NCBI GenBank assembly: GCA_027924645.1
Contig: BSBN01000242.1
Span: 2,914,001-2,978,000 of the forward strand
Length of the DNA stretch: 64,000 nucleotides
Direction: 5' to 3'
From: Cunninghamia lanceolata
Taxonomy: Eukaryota > Streptophyta > Pinopsida > Cupressales > Cupressaceae
This document shows positions 53,261 to 63,980 of this stretch, piece by piece. Below the pieces are notes generated by a model. It had not been told where the DNA came from. It made no database searches and was given only the letters and a program-made list of their open reading frames with translations. Numbering within the stretch: the stretch's first letter is position 1; every line of letters starts with the position of its first letter. A program made the translations under genes and the position numbers.

Positions 53261-54793
53261 CTACAAAACTGAAGTTTGATCTCTCCATTCTCCACTAACT
53301 CCCTTATGAAATGATAGTTGATCTCTGTGTTTGCTTCGTCCGTGGAAGACTAGATTCTTCGTCAAAGCTATGGAGGAAACATTGTCACAAAGTATGGTTG
53401 TACCATCTTGATGTTTTTTCAAATCTACAAGAATTCTTCTCAACCAAATAGATTGGCATGCTGCTGCATTTGCTTCTATGAATTTTGCTTCAGCTGTGGA
53501 GAGAGAAACTATGGGCTGCTTCTTTGATGCCCATGAAATGGGTCCTGAACCCATGTAGAACACATATTTGGATGTGCTCTTTTTGTCATCTACACTTCCT
53601 GCCCAATCACTATCTGTGTAACCAACCAGCTCAAACTCACTTGATGCAGTGTACAATATGCCAAAGCCTTGCGTGCCATTGACATACCTCAGGATCCTCT
53701 TTCCTGCTTGCCAGTGTGTGTCCATAGGTTTTTTCATGAACCTAGATATCAGGCTTACCGCATACATTAAATTAGGCCTTGTAGCAATCAAATACATTAG
53801 ACTTCCAACCATGCTCTTGTAGAGGGTTGGGTTCACTTCATTGCTGTTGTCCTCCTTGCTCAGTTTCAGACCTGTATCTATTGGTACAGGCTTGTTGTTC
53901 TGCATCTTAAATCTCTTCAAAATCTGTTTGGCATAGTTAGTTTACGAAATAAATATGCCAAACTCAATTTGTTGGACCTCACTACCAAGAAAATATCTCA
54001 GCAAACCTAGGTCAGTCATCTCAAACTCTTTCTTCATCACCTCTTTGAAATCAGCAATGAAGAGATCACTATTCCTAGTAAAAATCAAATCATCTACATA
54101 CAAAACAACAATTAAAATATCACCATTGGCTGTTTTGATGTAGAGCGTAGGCTCACTACCACTTTTGCTAAAGCCATTACTCAACAGATAGGAATCTATC
54201 CTACTGTACCATGCCCGAGGTGCTTTCTTAAGCCCGTACAGAGCTTTTCAGACTCTGTATACCTTGTCTTCATGCCCTGGGACTTCATAGCCAGGTGGCT
54301 GCTCCACATACACCTCCTCTTTCAACACTCCATTTAGGAAGGCTAACTTCATGTCCATTTGATATACCTTCCACTTGTGCTAGGTTGCAATTTGTATGAC
54401 TACCCGCACGATTTCTAGCCTTACAACTAGGGCATAGGTCTCATCATAGTCTCTTCCAGGCTGCTGTTTGTATCCCTTAACAACCAGCCTTGCTTTATGC
54501 CTTTCAATCTTTCCCTCATCAGTATTCTTGGTCTTTTAGACCTACTTCACTCTAATAACCTGTTTAACTTTGGGTAAGGTTGTTAACTCCCATGTTTTAT
54601 TCCTTTCTATTACATCCAGCTCTTCATCCATGGCCTTACACCATTTTTCTTCTTTCGCAGCCTCTTCAAAAACTGTTGGATCACCATGATAGAACAAAGC
54701 AAAGTCCATATTTTCATCTAAATCATCATACTTAGTGTCTTCATAAATCTCCCTCACGCTCCTTGTCTTTCTTGGCATTAGAGAAATGAGCAT
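53261..54793 (-). pseudogene. Copia C reverse transcriptase and RNase H
   Basis: Ty1/Copia RT. The start has EEKWCKAMDEELDVIERNKTW (54670), then a degraded KARLVVKGY and ETYA segment, [12 protein letters not shown] near 54330, ALYGLKKAPRAW (about 54240-54205) and the catalytic LYVDDLIF near 54100. The RNase H part at 53920-53261 is open for 219 codons, with YTDSDWAGSVDDKKSTSKYVF (53632) and STAEAKFIEANAAACQ, the usual Copia Asp and Glu positions. Stops at about 54538, 54250 and 53942. Confidence 0.88.
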
Positions 54794-55366
54794 AGGATCT
54801 AAACTACTTCTGGAGTTACTGCTGCTTGACTTCGGAGTGCTCCGGAGTTGACTGTGTTGCTGTAGTCTTGAACTGGCTAAATCTGAACTGTTCTAGGGAT
54901 GGCTCCAGAGAGCTCCAGAGTTAGATCCAGAGTGCTCCAGTGCTGAATCTTCTTCACTGCTGGAAGTTCCTGCTTCATTTACACCTTCTTCATCATCTAT
55001 GGGTATCATTGTTGAGATACCTGTGGTGGTGTCAACTGTGCCATCCCACGATTCATTTTCTATAAACTCAACATCCCTGCTAATTATAACATTCTTGGTA
55101 ACAGGGTTGTACAGCTTGTAGCCTTTTGATTCTTTGTTGTACCCAATAAAGATGCACTTTTATCCTTTGTCATTAAACTTTTATCTTTTCTCCTTAGCGA
55201 CAAATGCATATGCCACACACCCAAAAATTTGTAGGTGCTCCACACTCTTGTCAATGGAGGCAAACAAATTTGCATTATCACTCATGTGGTTGTTACATCT
55301 ACTATCCAAATACCATACTTTAGGGCTGCTCTGCTTAGCAAGGTTACACACAATAAAGACCTTAGA
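54794..55366 (-). pseudogene. Copia C protease start fused to integrase C-terminus (deletion junction)
   Basis: The frame after gag reads the Copia protease start VWYLDSRCNNHMS, where the active-site DSG is DSR. After about 20 residues it jumps to the integrase end (VEHLQIFGCVAYAFVAKEK, FIGYNKESKGYKLYNP). The rest of protease and the whole integrase catalytic core are missing; the junction is near 55250. Downstream is a Ser/Thr/Glu-rich linker to RT. Confidence 0.82.
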
Positions 55367-56329
55367 CTAATTTTCATTTTTAGTCTTGTTCTCATTTGCC
55401 ACATTGGCATTTTGACTCCCTTGGTCATGCTGTTTCATCCTGCACTCATTTGCAAAGTGACCAAACCTGTGACAGTAGTAACACTGCACATTTGACTTAT
55501 CATACCTCTGGTTGGAGCTGCTGCTCTTCTTGTTGTTTTGGAAGTCTGTTTGGGAGGTGCTTGCCTCCTCTTGACTGTTAGAGCCTCCTCTTCCAGAGTT
55601 GCTTCTACCTCTGCCCCTTTGACCTCTTCCTCTGCCATTTCTTCCTCTTCCCTTGCCTCTCACATTTCCTTGTGCTTTAAATGCTTGCTCTAGGGAAGGA
55701 GTGGATCTATTTAGCTGCTGCTCATGGGTAAGAAGAGAACCCATCAACTCATTAAGTGTCATTTTTGGGAGGTCTTTCGTCTCTTCTATGGTAATAACTA
55801 TTGGGTCAAATCTAAGGGGCAAACTTCTAAGGATTTTCTCTGTAATCTTTTGCTCATCTGTGGTTTCTCCATTTATCCTCAACTGATTAACCAAGGTGGA
55901 AACCCTTGTGTGAAAATCTGAAATAGACTCACTGTCCTTCATCTGTAGGGTCTCAAAATCTCTCCTAAGCAGCTGGAGTTTCACTGATCTCACCTTGTCA
56001 ATTCCTTTGTAATTGTTTTTTAATATTTCCCATGCTTCTTTTGCATAGTTAGTTGCTGCTATTCTAGGAAAAATAACCTCTGTCACGGCTTCCTCAATCA
56101 AACTGAGGGCTTTTGAATCATTTCTTCTTGTCTCCTTTAGCTGGTTCTTCTGGGCATTTGACAGGGCTGTAAAGGCATTTGGGTCAATCACATCTGTGAA
56201 CCCACTGACCATAAGTTCCCATAAATCATTTGCAACCAAGATGGTCTTCATCTTCTTTGCCCAGACATCATAGTTTTTTCCATCAAATATGGGTGGCCAC
56301 TGCCAACTCTTGTTATCTCGTCTAGCCAT
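55367..56329 (-). CDS. Copia C gag, intact frame
   Basis: An uninterrupted 320-codon frame begins at ATG 56329. Residues 1-210 are the Copia gag domain (FDGKNYDVWAKKMKTIL, AKEAWEILKNNYKG, LQMKDSESISDFHTRV). A Gly/Arg-rich stretch (about 225-260) follows, then one CCHC knuckle (CYYCHRFGHFANEC). It lies 110 bases after the LTR on the minus strand. It could still make particle protein, although the element lacks integrase. It is the only fully open retroelement gene in the window. Confidence 0.9.
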   Translation of the reverse strand: MARRDNKSWQWPPIFDGKNYDVWAKKMKTILVANDLWELMVSGFTDVIDPNAFTALSNAQKNQLKETRRNDSKALSLIEEAVTEVIFPRIAATNYAKEAWEILKNNYKGIDKVRSVKLQLLRRDFETLQMKDSESISDFHTRVSTLVNQLRINGETTDEQKITEKILRSLPLRFDPIVITIEETKDLPKMTLNELMGSLLTHEQQLNRSTPSLEQAFKAQGNVRGKGRGRNGRGRGQRGRGRSNSGRGGSNSQEEASTSQTDFQNNKKSSSSNQRYDKSNVQCYYCHRFGHFANECRMKQHDQGSQNANVANENKTKNEN

Positions 56330-56422
56330 TCTTCTAAATCAAAGGGAGACTGTTAATACCTAGAAAATCTTAGGGGTTTTCCTCAATACCCAGAAAGCTA
56401 AAACTCTAGATCTGCTAACCTA

Positions 56423-56435
56423 GGCTCTGATACCA
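56423..56435 (-). other. Copia C primer-binding site
   Basis: The minus strand reads TGGTATCAGAGCC three bases inside the 5' LTR, the initiator-Met-type PBS. Confidence 0.85.
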
Positions 56436-56438
56436 TTT

Positions 56439-57027
56439 TGTTGGGAGTGGTATGGCTTAGATACCACTCAAGGGAGGAAGAATAAGACAAACAGAGAGAG
56501 GGGACACAAGAAAATTACACAAGCAAATAGAGATTTCTATTAATCATTAAAACTATTTTACAATTAGAGATTTCTATTAATCATTAAAACTATTTTACAA
56601 TCAACAAATACAACTCAGAGCTACGGCTCTGATTCCTCTATTCCTACAACTACTGCTCTCTCTGGAGCTAGCTGGAGCTCGACCCTCTGCACTCTCTCAC
56701 TGTTGTATTCTTCTTGTTGCTACTGCAACAAAAAATATTCTCTCTGCTCTGCACTACGATGTTGCTGCTGCTCACAATATTCTTCACTTGCAACTAACTG
56801 AATGTTCTTCATTCTTTCCTTTTGTCTTTTCTTGTTTTCCAAAAATCTACCCCTCAAAATTTGAATCTACCTACCAACATTAAACAAACTGATCAGCAAT
56901 AACTTCTATCTGATGGGCTAGCTAAGTGCATTTACAATTTTGGTCAGGAGGGGCAGGAAAGAGATCTACAAAGATCTCTGACGGGGTAGGTGGTATAAAT
57001 GCCCGCTCTAGATTAATAATTCCAACA
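56439..57027 (-). repeat. Copia C 5' LTR
   Basis: TGTTGGGAGTGG at 56439 and TTCCAACA at 57027 are its edges. It has an internal tandem duplication of about 41 bp (56525-56565 and 56566-56606) absent from the other LTR, and lacks about 60 bases that the other has. Confidence 0.88.
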
Positions 57028-57179
57028 AGATTGTGGAAGACTATCGATCTTTGCATGGTCTAATGATCCTGCTCCTTGAGATATTTTGGTGAATAGTTTT
57101 GGGTTGGGAGTATGACAGCTATGTGAAATTAGGTAGTTTTGCAGTCTTCATTATGAAAATATAGTGTGTCTATCAAATA

Positions 57180-57740
57180 CCTTTACTTAAAACTTTGTCA
57201 AGCTTTATAATTGTTCCTGTGCATCTGAGCCTTTTTGAAGCTTTGCTTCTCTGAAGACATTGATGAGATAAAACCCTAGTGAGTCGATGCTTCCATCCTC
57301 AGCAACATATTTAATCCTTTAAGAGACTTTGGTCTCCGGAGATATAGATCTCTTGAAGATCTGAGTGTGTGTATTCAACAATTAATTTTAAACCTTTGCA
57401 AATTATGAAATGTCATCTCTCTGAAGCATTCTATCAAACAATTCGCACGTCTTGGGCTTGCTTTCACATTTTGCATACATGAGTACCAGACCAATTCCTA
57501 TTATTTTATTTACTGATCAAGTCTCTATTGTGGCACATGCTAATATTATGGAATTTAGTTTTCGACTGCCACTTGCTTTTGCTCAAAAATCTCTAAAGCC
57601 TTTTTCAATAAATCCTTTTTGTGCATATCCTGTAATCATTGCTTCCATTAGATGGCAATCCTTGAGGCATTTTATCAAGCAATTTGTGTGCCCAGGTAGT
57701 GCTTCCTCATTTTGCATTTATGTCGACCAAAGTTTTCCTA
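57180..57740 (-). pseudogene. PPR pseudogene fragment
   Basis: The minus strand reads a PLS-type repeat: MYAKCGS-like and LLDKMPQ near 57720-57670, then EAMITGYAQKGFIEK with FRDFEQ-like sequence at 57650-57570, and a more degraded repeat to about 57180. Frames change between pieces. It is separate from the Gypsy3 copies. The stretch 57028-57180 shows nothing. Confidence 0.7.
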
Positions 57741-57741
57741 T

Positions 57742-57796
57742 GTTATTATTATTATTATTACAACGTGTAAGACTATATTATTATTATTATTATTAA
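57742..57796. repeat. (ATT)n microsatellite, two blocks
   Basis: TTATTATTATTATTATTA near 57742 and again at 57777 are separated by CAACGTGTAAGACTAT. They lie between PPR debris and an LTR. Confidence 0.85.
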
Positions 57797-57849
57797 TGTA
57801 TGAGGTAACATGTATTCCTATGTTATGCTGCGTTAAAATCTAGTCTGAT

Positions 57850-59223
57850 TGTTAGGGGAACGTGGGGAGCATGTTAATAAATATTTTATTCCTACCAGCC
57901 CTGGAATTTGATGGTCTATGGACCATTTATCAAATATAGTAATATTGTGCTTATGTGATGAGTGTTATAAATTTATGGGAAGGAGTATCGTAATTTGATT
58001 ATATTATTATCAAAATTCAAGAGGAATATATAAGCAATTAGTGGATTAGAGTTAACAAAATTAAATGAGATAAATTATTGTTATTTCACTTCTTATGTAT
58101 GACAGGCTATTTATAAAGAATATATAGTTTAGGGTTGAAATACTCTCGTAAAACATTATAGCATAGGTAAGAGTTGTGGGTTGAACCTAGAATAGAATGA
58201 ATAGACTTGATGGAAGTATAAATGCCTTGACATGATTTATAAATGTTGTTATTAATGTTTTAGGGTATATAGTAGAATTTATTATGGTGTTATTGTGTGA
58301 TTTTGATTTTGAAGAGATGACATAATCTTATGTGAAAATAAATAGTATTATAGTAAGAAAGAATGAAGAATGTTTAAGTAAATAGTTAAATTGAGTCAAC
58401 AAGCTATATATGAATAATTTGGTGCAGTTAATAAATCAATTTAGTCTCTTATGCCTTTTGTAGTGTAAGTAATCTTCTCTTAGCAAACGAGGTTGCTTAA
58501 CTTGTTTATTTGAGATTAGCAAGTGATTATATGGTTTGTGTAATTAATTAAATCCTTGTGAATTAGAACTACTAGAGTACATTGGTATCACCTATCCTTT
58601 CATGAATGAATGAATATGATTCGATGTCATTCTATCTTCAATTGTTTGAAAATACTATTTTAAGAACATATATGTTACTTTGTAGATCAGAGGATCAGCT
58701 AACTTGTGATCTTGTATGTACAATGGAAGATGAAAGTGTTGCATCATGAATGATTGTTGTATTCCTGCATTATGTAATGATGATTGTCATAAGTTCATGT
58801 GTTGAAAATGTATTTTCTATTTAAGCATTTAGTCATAGAGAATAATATTATATGATGAACTAGATTTCTTATGTGTCATTATATCTAATTCGACCCTATG
58901 GTTGCAAAATTTATTCTTTGACCGAACTACGATGTCTCTGCATTGCGCGTACGTAGGCAAGCTCATCTGAGATGAGCCCTCGAGGTAGTAGGTCGACCCT
59001 TAGGGCCTTAGGCTAGTATATAGTTCTCTTTTATGTTATTGATAAGCTTTGTTTCTTGTAATCTCGATTTGTGAGTAACGCAGTCGAGGAACCTTAGAGG
59101 ACCTAGGTTTAGACTATTATGTTATGTTATGCATTCTATTGTTATTTGTTTTAAAAAAAATTATTCCATCAATTTAACCTAGTTTAGTGTTGTCCTCTAG
59201 AGTTCCTTGGCAGGGGCGTTACA
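57850..59223 (+). mobile_element. Probable solo LTR of a Ty3/gypsy element
   Basis: It ends GGCAGGGGCGTTACA at 59223, a typical gypsy LTR end. It has a GC-rich block near 58920-59010 with GTAGGTCGACCC, like the 3' block of the Gypsy3 LTR. A start at TGTTAGGGGAACG (57850) gives 1374 bp. No PBS follows and flanks CTGAT/GATAA do not match, so the start is uncertain and this may be a truncated copy. Confidence 0.5.
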
Positions 59224-59660
59224 GATAACTTTGATGTTGACTCCTTTTTTGTGGTGGGTGGTGAAGCCTGGGATCCAAATTACAAGGACATTGTTGATGA
59301 GTGGCAGTGGAACCACAGGGGCAAGAAAAAATTGGCAGAAATACCAATTATCACAGTTGTGGAAATAGTAGGCCTCATCAGCTACATCTAGTCAAAAGTG
59401 ACAACAATAATCTCTGGTCTACTCTCAGGTGATGCTGATGGTGTTGTTAGAAATGTATTCCCTCTTCCTTTAGTTGGTCTTAGTGAGGATAAGCCCTTTG
59501 ATGGACCCTCCTTCCAACCTGTGATGACACAGAAAATCAACAATATGAATGCTCTAGACAGTGCACCTACTGCAGGGGTCATAATGGATGCCATTCACGA
59601 GAAGATGAAGACTCACTTCTAGGCCCTGGAGAAACATATCAACCAACTGGAAGGATTTAT
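59224..59660 (+). pseudogene. Unrecognised coding remnant
   Basis: A plus-strand frame reads about 140 codons with two TAG stops: VGGEAWDPNYKDIVDEWQW, later NVFPLPLVGLSEDKPFDGPS and HEKMKTHF, then LEKHINQLEG. Codon use looks protein-like but I know no family. It abuts an LTR end and may be a piece of another retroelement ORF. Confidence 0.4.
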
Positions 59661-59881
59661 TTGCTTCTGTTACAAGTGTCAGTCCACCCACCAACTTGGC
59701 TTCTGCCCATGATAGTGCAATATTTGTGGTGGAATGCACAACTAAGGTGGTGCCAGGTTCAGTTCTTGGCAGGCTTGTTTGTTTTGGTTACTGTGGTTTT
59801 ATCAATCTTATGGTTTACTACCACTAAATCTTGGCATTGTAAGAGCATGGGTTTTTGGAGGAATATCACTTGTAGCTCATG

Positions 59882-60012
59882 GAGCAATGTAAATAGGTTG
59901 GCAGTGTTACAATCAAGTTTAGAATTGGCAACTTCCTGCTTTTCTTTTATTTTTGGTGAAATATCAATGAGCAATGCAAATAGGCTGGTAATGGTACTTA
60001 GGTTTACTATTG
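59882..60012. repeat. Diverged duplication, about 87-bp period
   Basis: AGCAATGTAAATAGG...TTGGCAACTT recurs as AGCAATGCAAATAGG...TTGGCAACTT. A poly-A run follows (60021-60034). No gene is seen from 59660 to 60620. Confidence 0.5.
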
Positions 60013-60625
60013 GCAACTTTTAAAAAAAAAAAAAGGATTGTGATATACATATATTACAAAATATTTCCAATACAATATATCCTTTTTCCTTTTTTTTTCT
60101 TGTGTTTCTCAATATATATATGTATGCGTGTACATGTGGGTGCTTGGACATGATTGTAAGTGTAAGTGTATGTTTTTAACTAGTAAAAAAACTTAACTAC
60201 TGGAAAAAAAATATTAAATATACTATAGCACTTGAGAGTGGAAGTTAAAGAGATTCAAAAAAAGAATTCTCAAAAAATTGCAAGATAGCATAAGCCAATA
60301 CAAGATTTTGGAAAACAATAGCATTCAAATACACCTATCTGAAAAATTGAAACCAGTAGCTTAAAACAAAAGCATGTGCTGCAAAGAAGGTAGCTTAAAG
60401 CAAATAAATGGCTAATTAAGATAGTAATCATCATAGAATAAACATATTCATCGGGGGTCTATCTAGCAAACTCGTCATGGCAGTTGTTTAAACTAGTGAT
60501 CACAGTCTGAAGTTTGCAAGCAAAATGTAAAACAATGCCACTTAACAGATACAAGGCAAACACAAATGTGAGAGGATTAAATCATTAACAATAAATGGAC
60601 AGCAATTATCATGCCAATTTGTTTC

Positions 60626-60890
60626 TAGTCCACTTGTTCCATCAATAATTACCTCCCCATTGTGCCCACCATAAGTGAAAATTGTCCAGTTTCATTCATA
60701 TTCCACCTCTTATATTAGTCCACTTGTTCCATCAATAATTACCTCCCCATTGTGCCAACCATAAGTGAAAATTGTCCAGTTTCATTCATATTCCACCTCT
60801 TATTAGTCCACTTGTTCCATCAATAATTACCTCCTCATTGTGCCAACCATAAGTGAAAATTGTCCAGTTTCGTTCATATTCCACCTCTTA
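60626..60890. repeat. Three tandem copies of an 87-90 bp unit
   Basis: Units start at 60626, 60716 and 60804 with TAGTCCACTTGTTCCATC and end in TTCCACCTCTTAT. They differ by only a few bases and by an AT insertion, so the array is young. No coding content. Confidence 0.9.
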
Positions 60891-61189
60891 TTGACAAAAC
60901 CTAGAGTTAAATGGAAGATACTTAATCTATGGCTATGATATCAAAATGCACATAAAGTTTCTTTGGTACTTCTTGGTATGTGATATTTAAATAAATATAT
61001 CTCCTACAAAGTATATATAAAAATATACATAACTTTCATAGATTGGGATAATTTTCTTGGACATAACAGGCAGTAATTCTGAAAATTCAATATGGTGCAA
61101 ATAAGGCACTAGCTATTTTAAGTTGATATCTAGTTTAACCAAGTAATAGAAAAACTCAATTAGAGTTTTATGAAACTGAGCATATGGTG

Positions 61190-61570
61190 ATGGGGTGCCA
61201 ACATGTGGCACACATCCCTTTAGTCAATTATATTGGATCCTGTAAATAACTTGTGTAACTAATTATATTGGATAATGAGTCAACCTATGTTGTGATTAGT
61301 GGTTTACCCCTCCATTATGTTATTAGGAGGAGATCTATATATAAGAGGCAACTATCATTGTAAGGAGATGTGAAGAGTATTGTATTTAGTTTGGATCTCA
61401 TGTTGACGATATAGTGTGGAGTGACTTCTTCCATAGGGAGCATCGTATGGAGTTGCCCTACCTTAAGGGTTTATTCTATGTCTAAATTTATCAAATATTG
61501 AAACGTCTTGGCCCATAAATATCTGTTGTGTTGTGTGTTTATTTATATTCTCATTCTGTGTATTATTGTT
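61190..61570 (+). mobile_element. Probable Copia-type LTR remnant
   Basis: A GATGGGGTGCCAAC-type start, a clear TATA box (CTATATATAAGAGGC near 61331-61345) and a TTTATTTATATTCTCATTCTGTG run resemble a short Copia LTR with promoter and R region. I found no partner, PBS or target duplication, so the borders are rough. The 60891-61190 stretch shows nothing. Confidence 0.4.
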
Positions 61571-62600
61571 TTTTTTATATAAATGCGGTTAAGGGAACCG
61601 CTCTCATACAACAAGCATGCCTTGTTGTCATAAGGGTGCATAGGTGATACAACAAGATAACATATCACAAGATGAGATAACACAAAAAGTACAGAAGTTT
61701 TGTTATTTTGGAATCTGGTGGAGAAGATATTGGGTACATGCAGTAAATTGCTCCAGCCACCTCCGATGATCCTCTATTAGTGGGGGATCCAAGAAACCAA
61801 CCACAAATTCATAGGTTTCCATATTTTCCTAGAGAACACCTTCCCAAAACAAAGTAATCACTTGTCTCATGTATGCATTCCTATGTAATTATCTAAGTTC
61901 AAAAATGCCACCTCAACTTCCAAAGGATGATTGCTTGTTGAAGGAGACTGTATCCAGTGCAAGTGATTACAAGTGAGGAGCCACCACTCACTTCACTGTG
62001 ATTCGTGTCAGGCATTTGTGGCCATGGGCTAGCATAAACTGGGCCAAAAACCTCCCAAGAAAGAAATGATCATGGAGATGGAAACCCGTTGGAACTCTTG
62101 GGTCTATGACTTATACCAAGGCCCGCATCGTGTCCTGATTCTGAACTGTAAACATACATTGAATCTGAACAAAAACATCATTGGTGTCGTATGGGCAATT
62201 GTAACCATAAATTGGTGCGAAGGCCATGGGGAGACATGGGAGTTTGAGGCTAACTGTAACCATCAATGTAGAAATGGAAGAACCATGGAGTTTTACAAAC
62301 TCAGGTTGAGAAGGAAATAATTTCAACATTAAATACATAGTCCCATCCGAGTGTGTCTACTAAACCAAATGATGAATGTATGCCTCTGATTCAAAATTCT
62401 AAATTTGTCAGAAGTGCTTATTCAGTGAACTCGCTTGAAGATAGGACAATACCACATGTGCGGGAGGGGCAATCTCTTATTCAATTGCCTTGGTGTTGGC
62501 ACGAAGGAGTAGAGATAGTAAATGTAGAGTTTACATGTGCCACTTACTAGAAAAACCAATAGGAGACACGAGTGCTATTTGGAAAGAAAGAATTAAGTCT
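61571..62600. other. Stretch without recognisable genes
   Basis: Short open stretches on both strands (for example 62066-62320 and 62338-62111) have no motif I recognise. The lower end of the LINE remnant may extend here. Confidence 0.35.
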
Positions 62601-63700
62601 AGGATGGCACTAGTGAGGACACCAGCTAGACTGGGCCAGAAAGGCCATGGTCCAATAGGTTGAGTTTTAGGGGTTGGTGAAGGCATTGCCTCCATGTGCC
62701 CTAGATAACATATCTTGGATGGTGAGTTTCTAAGTTAGGAGGGTGGTCCCTTATTTCTTGAAAGGGCCAGGGTCAAGGGTATTAGAGTAGCCAGTCCCGA
62801 CGGAATTTCTATTGCTTTTGATTTTGAAAGTGGAGTTTGAGCCTGTGGCTTACTGGTTGTAGTAGCCTGGAAGCATGTCACTTTAGGTTATGGTCCAACT
62901 TTAGGAGAGCAAGGAGTCAGATCTTCAGGACCCTTAAAGGAAAGAGAGTTGGCAGGAGGTCCTGTTATAGGAGGAGGTGGCAAAAGAGGAGGGTGCACAT
63001 CTAAATTGGATGGGGGATGGGTCAGACCATCTTGACTAGGTGGAGAAGTGCCCCAATCTGACTTAAGCATATGGAGGTCCATCTTGGTGTTATTCTAGGG
63101 ATAGTTATCGCCAACATGTCTACAACTGCCACAAGAGAGGTAGAAGAATTTGTATTCCTCAACCTCAAGGGATTAAACCCATGTCTTTTGACCAGAGCAT
63201 AGAGTGATCTCTAAAGGAAATCTTTGGATAGCTGTAACTTGGATGAACACATATAAGTATGAGTCCTAGTCCAACCTTTCTAGGTCCATGTTGATCAGAG
63301 TGCCTAAGGAGCGACCAATCTTCCTTAAGCAGCTCTTAGGCCAAAATTCAAGAGGCAAATTGTAGAGTTAGAGCCATTTGAGTCCATCATATGGCTCATA
63401 GGTGATTGGGTTAAAAAGAGGAGATCATTGGTGAATGTAGAGTGGAATATCACCCAAACTCTAGGATTTATCTTTAATGATTGAGTCTTTGTCTGCTTCA
63501 GACAGAAAGATAGCATTGAAAAACCCTTTCAGAAGGAATTTTAGAATGCAAGGGGAGCCCCAGGAAGTTTTGACCCAATCTTGAATTTGGCTTCTGCTTA
63601 ATTTCGCTGCCATGAAGCAGCAAATCACAACAGTCTTTCTAAGCATATCTATTTCTTCTTTGCATTATTGTGATAATGAGTGGGTGCAGGCGGCTACCTC
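62600..63700 (-). pseudogene. LINE-type ORF1 remnant (DUF4283 and CCHC knuckle)
   Basis: The minus strand begins near 63700 with IQDWVKTSWGS and LLKGFFNAIFLSEADKDSII, the plan of DUF4283, an RNA-binding domain of plant LINE ORF1 proteins. It then reads, in shifted frame, LYNLPLEFWP with KIGRSLGTLINMD, and a CCHC-like knuckle CGSCRHVGDNYP near 63110 (last Cys is Tyr). A Pro-rich tail continues to about 62880 and weaker sequence to 62600. Several frameshifts. The endonuclease/RT ORF is not found, so it is an incomplete LINE copy. Confidence 0.65.
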
Positions 63701-63764
63701 TATCCTGAAATCCGACAGAGCCCCTAAAGATAATTCCTAACTAATTTATAAAATTTGTTTGTAA

Positions 63765-63980
63765 CAACCTCCATTGTTGATGTAGTAAAGGGCAACCCCC
63801 CGAGGTTTGACCCTAGGTTGTTGGCACTACAAGAAAGAAGCCCCACCATTTCACCATAGGATCTCCCCTTTTTAAGGTCCCTCAATTATTGATTTGTAGT
63901 AGAGCAATCCCGCAAGGTTTGAACCTTGGTTGTTCACACTACAGGCAAGAAGCCCCACCATTTCACCAAAGGGTCTCCCC
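63765..63980. repeat. Two tandem copies of a unit of about 115 bp, possibly SINE-related
   Basis: GAGGTTTGACCC...GAAGCCCCACCATTTCACCA...TCTCCCCT occurs at 63773-63869 and again at 63890-63979. The second copy has GGTTTGAACC, similar to a tRNA box B (GGTTCRANNCC), and the arms GCAAGGTTTGAACCTTGG are almost palindromic. No box A was confirmed. Confidence 0.5.

Larger units (their letters stand above)
52490..57027 (-). mobile_element. Copia C: internally deleted Ty1/Copia element
   Basis: LTRs at 56439-57027 (5', 589 bp) and 52490-53074 (3', 585 bp) begin TGTT and end AACA. The flanks GGATT (52485-52489) and AGATT (57028-57032) fit a target duplication with one change. The minus-strand order is PBS, gag, a protease start fused to the integrase C-terminus, RT and RNase H, polypurine tract. 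The integrase core is gone, so it is non-autonomous. Indels in both LTRs show considerable age. Confidence 0.9.
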
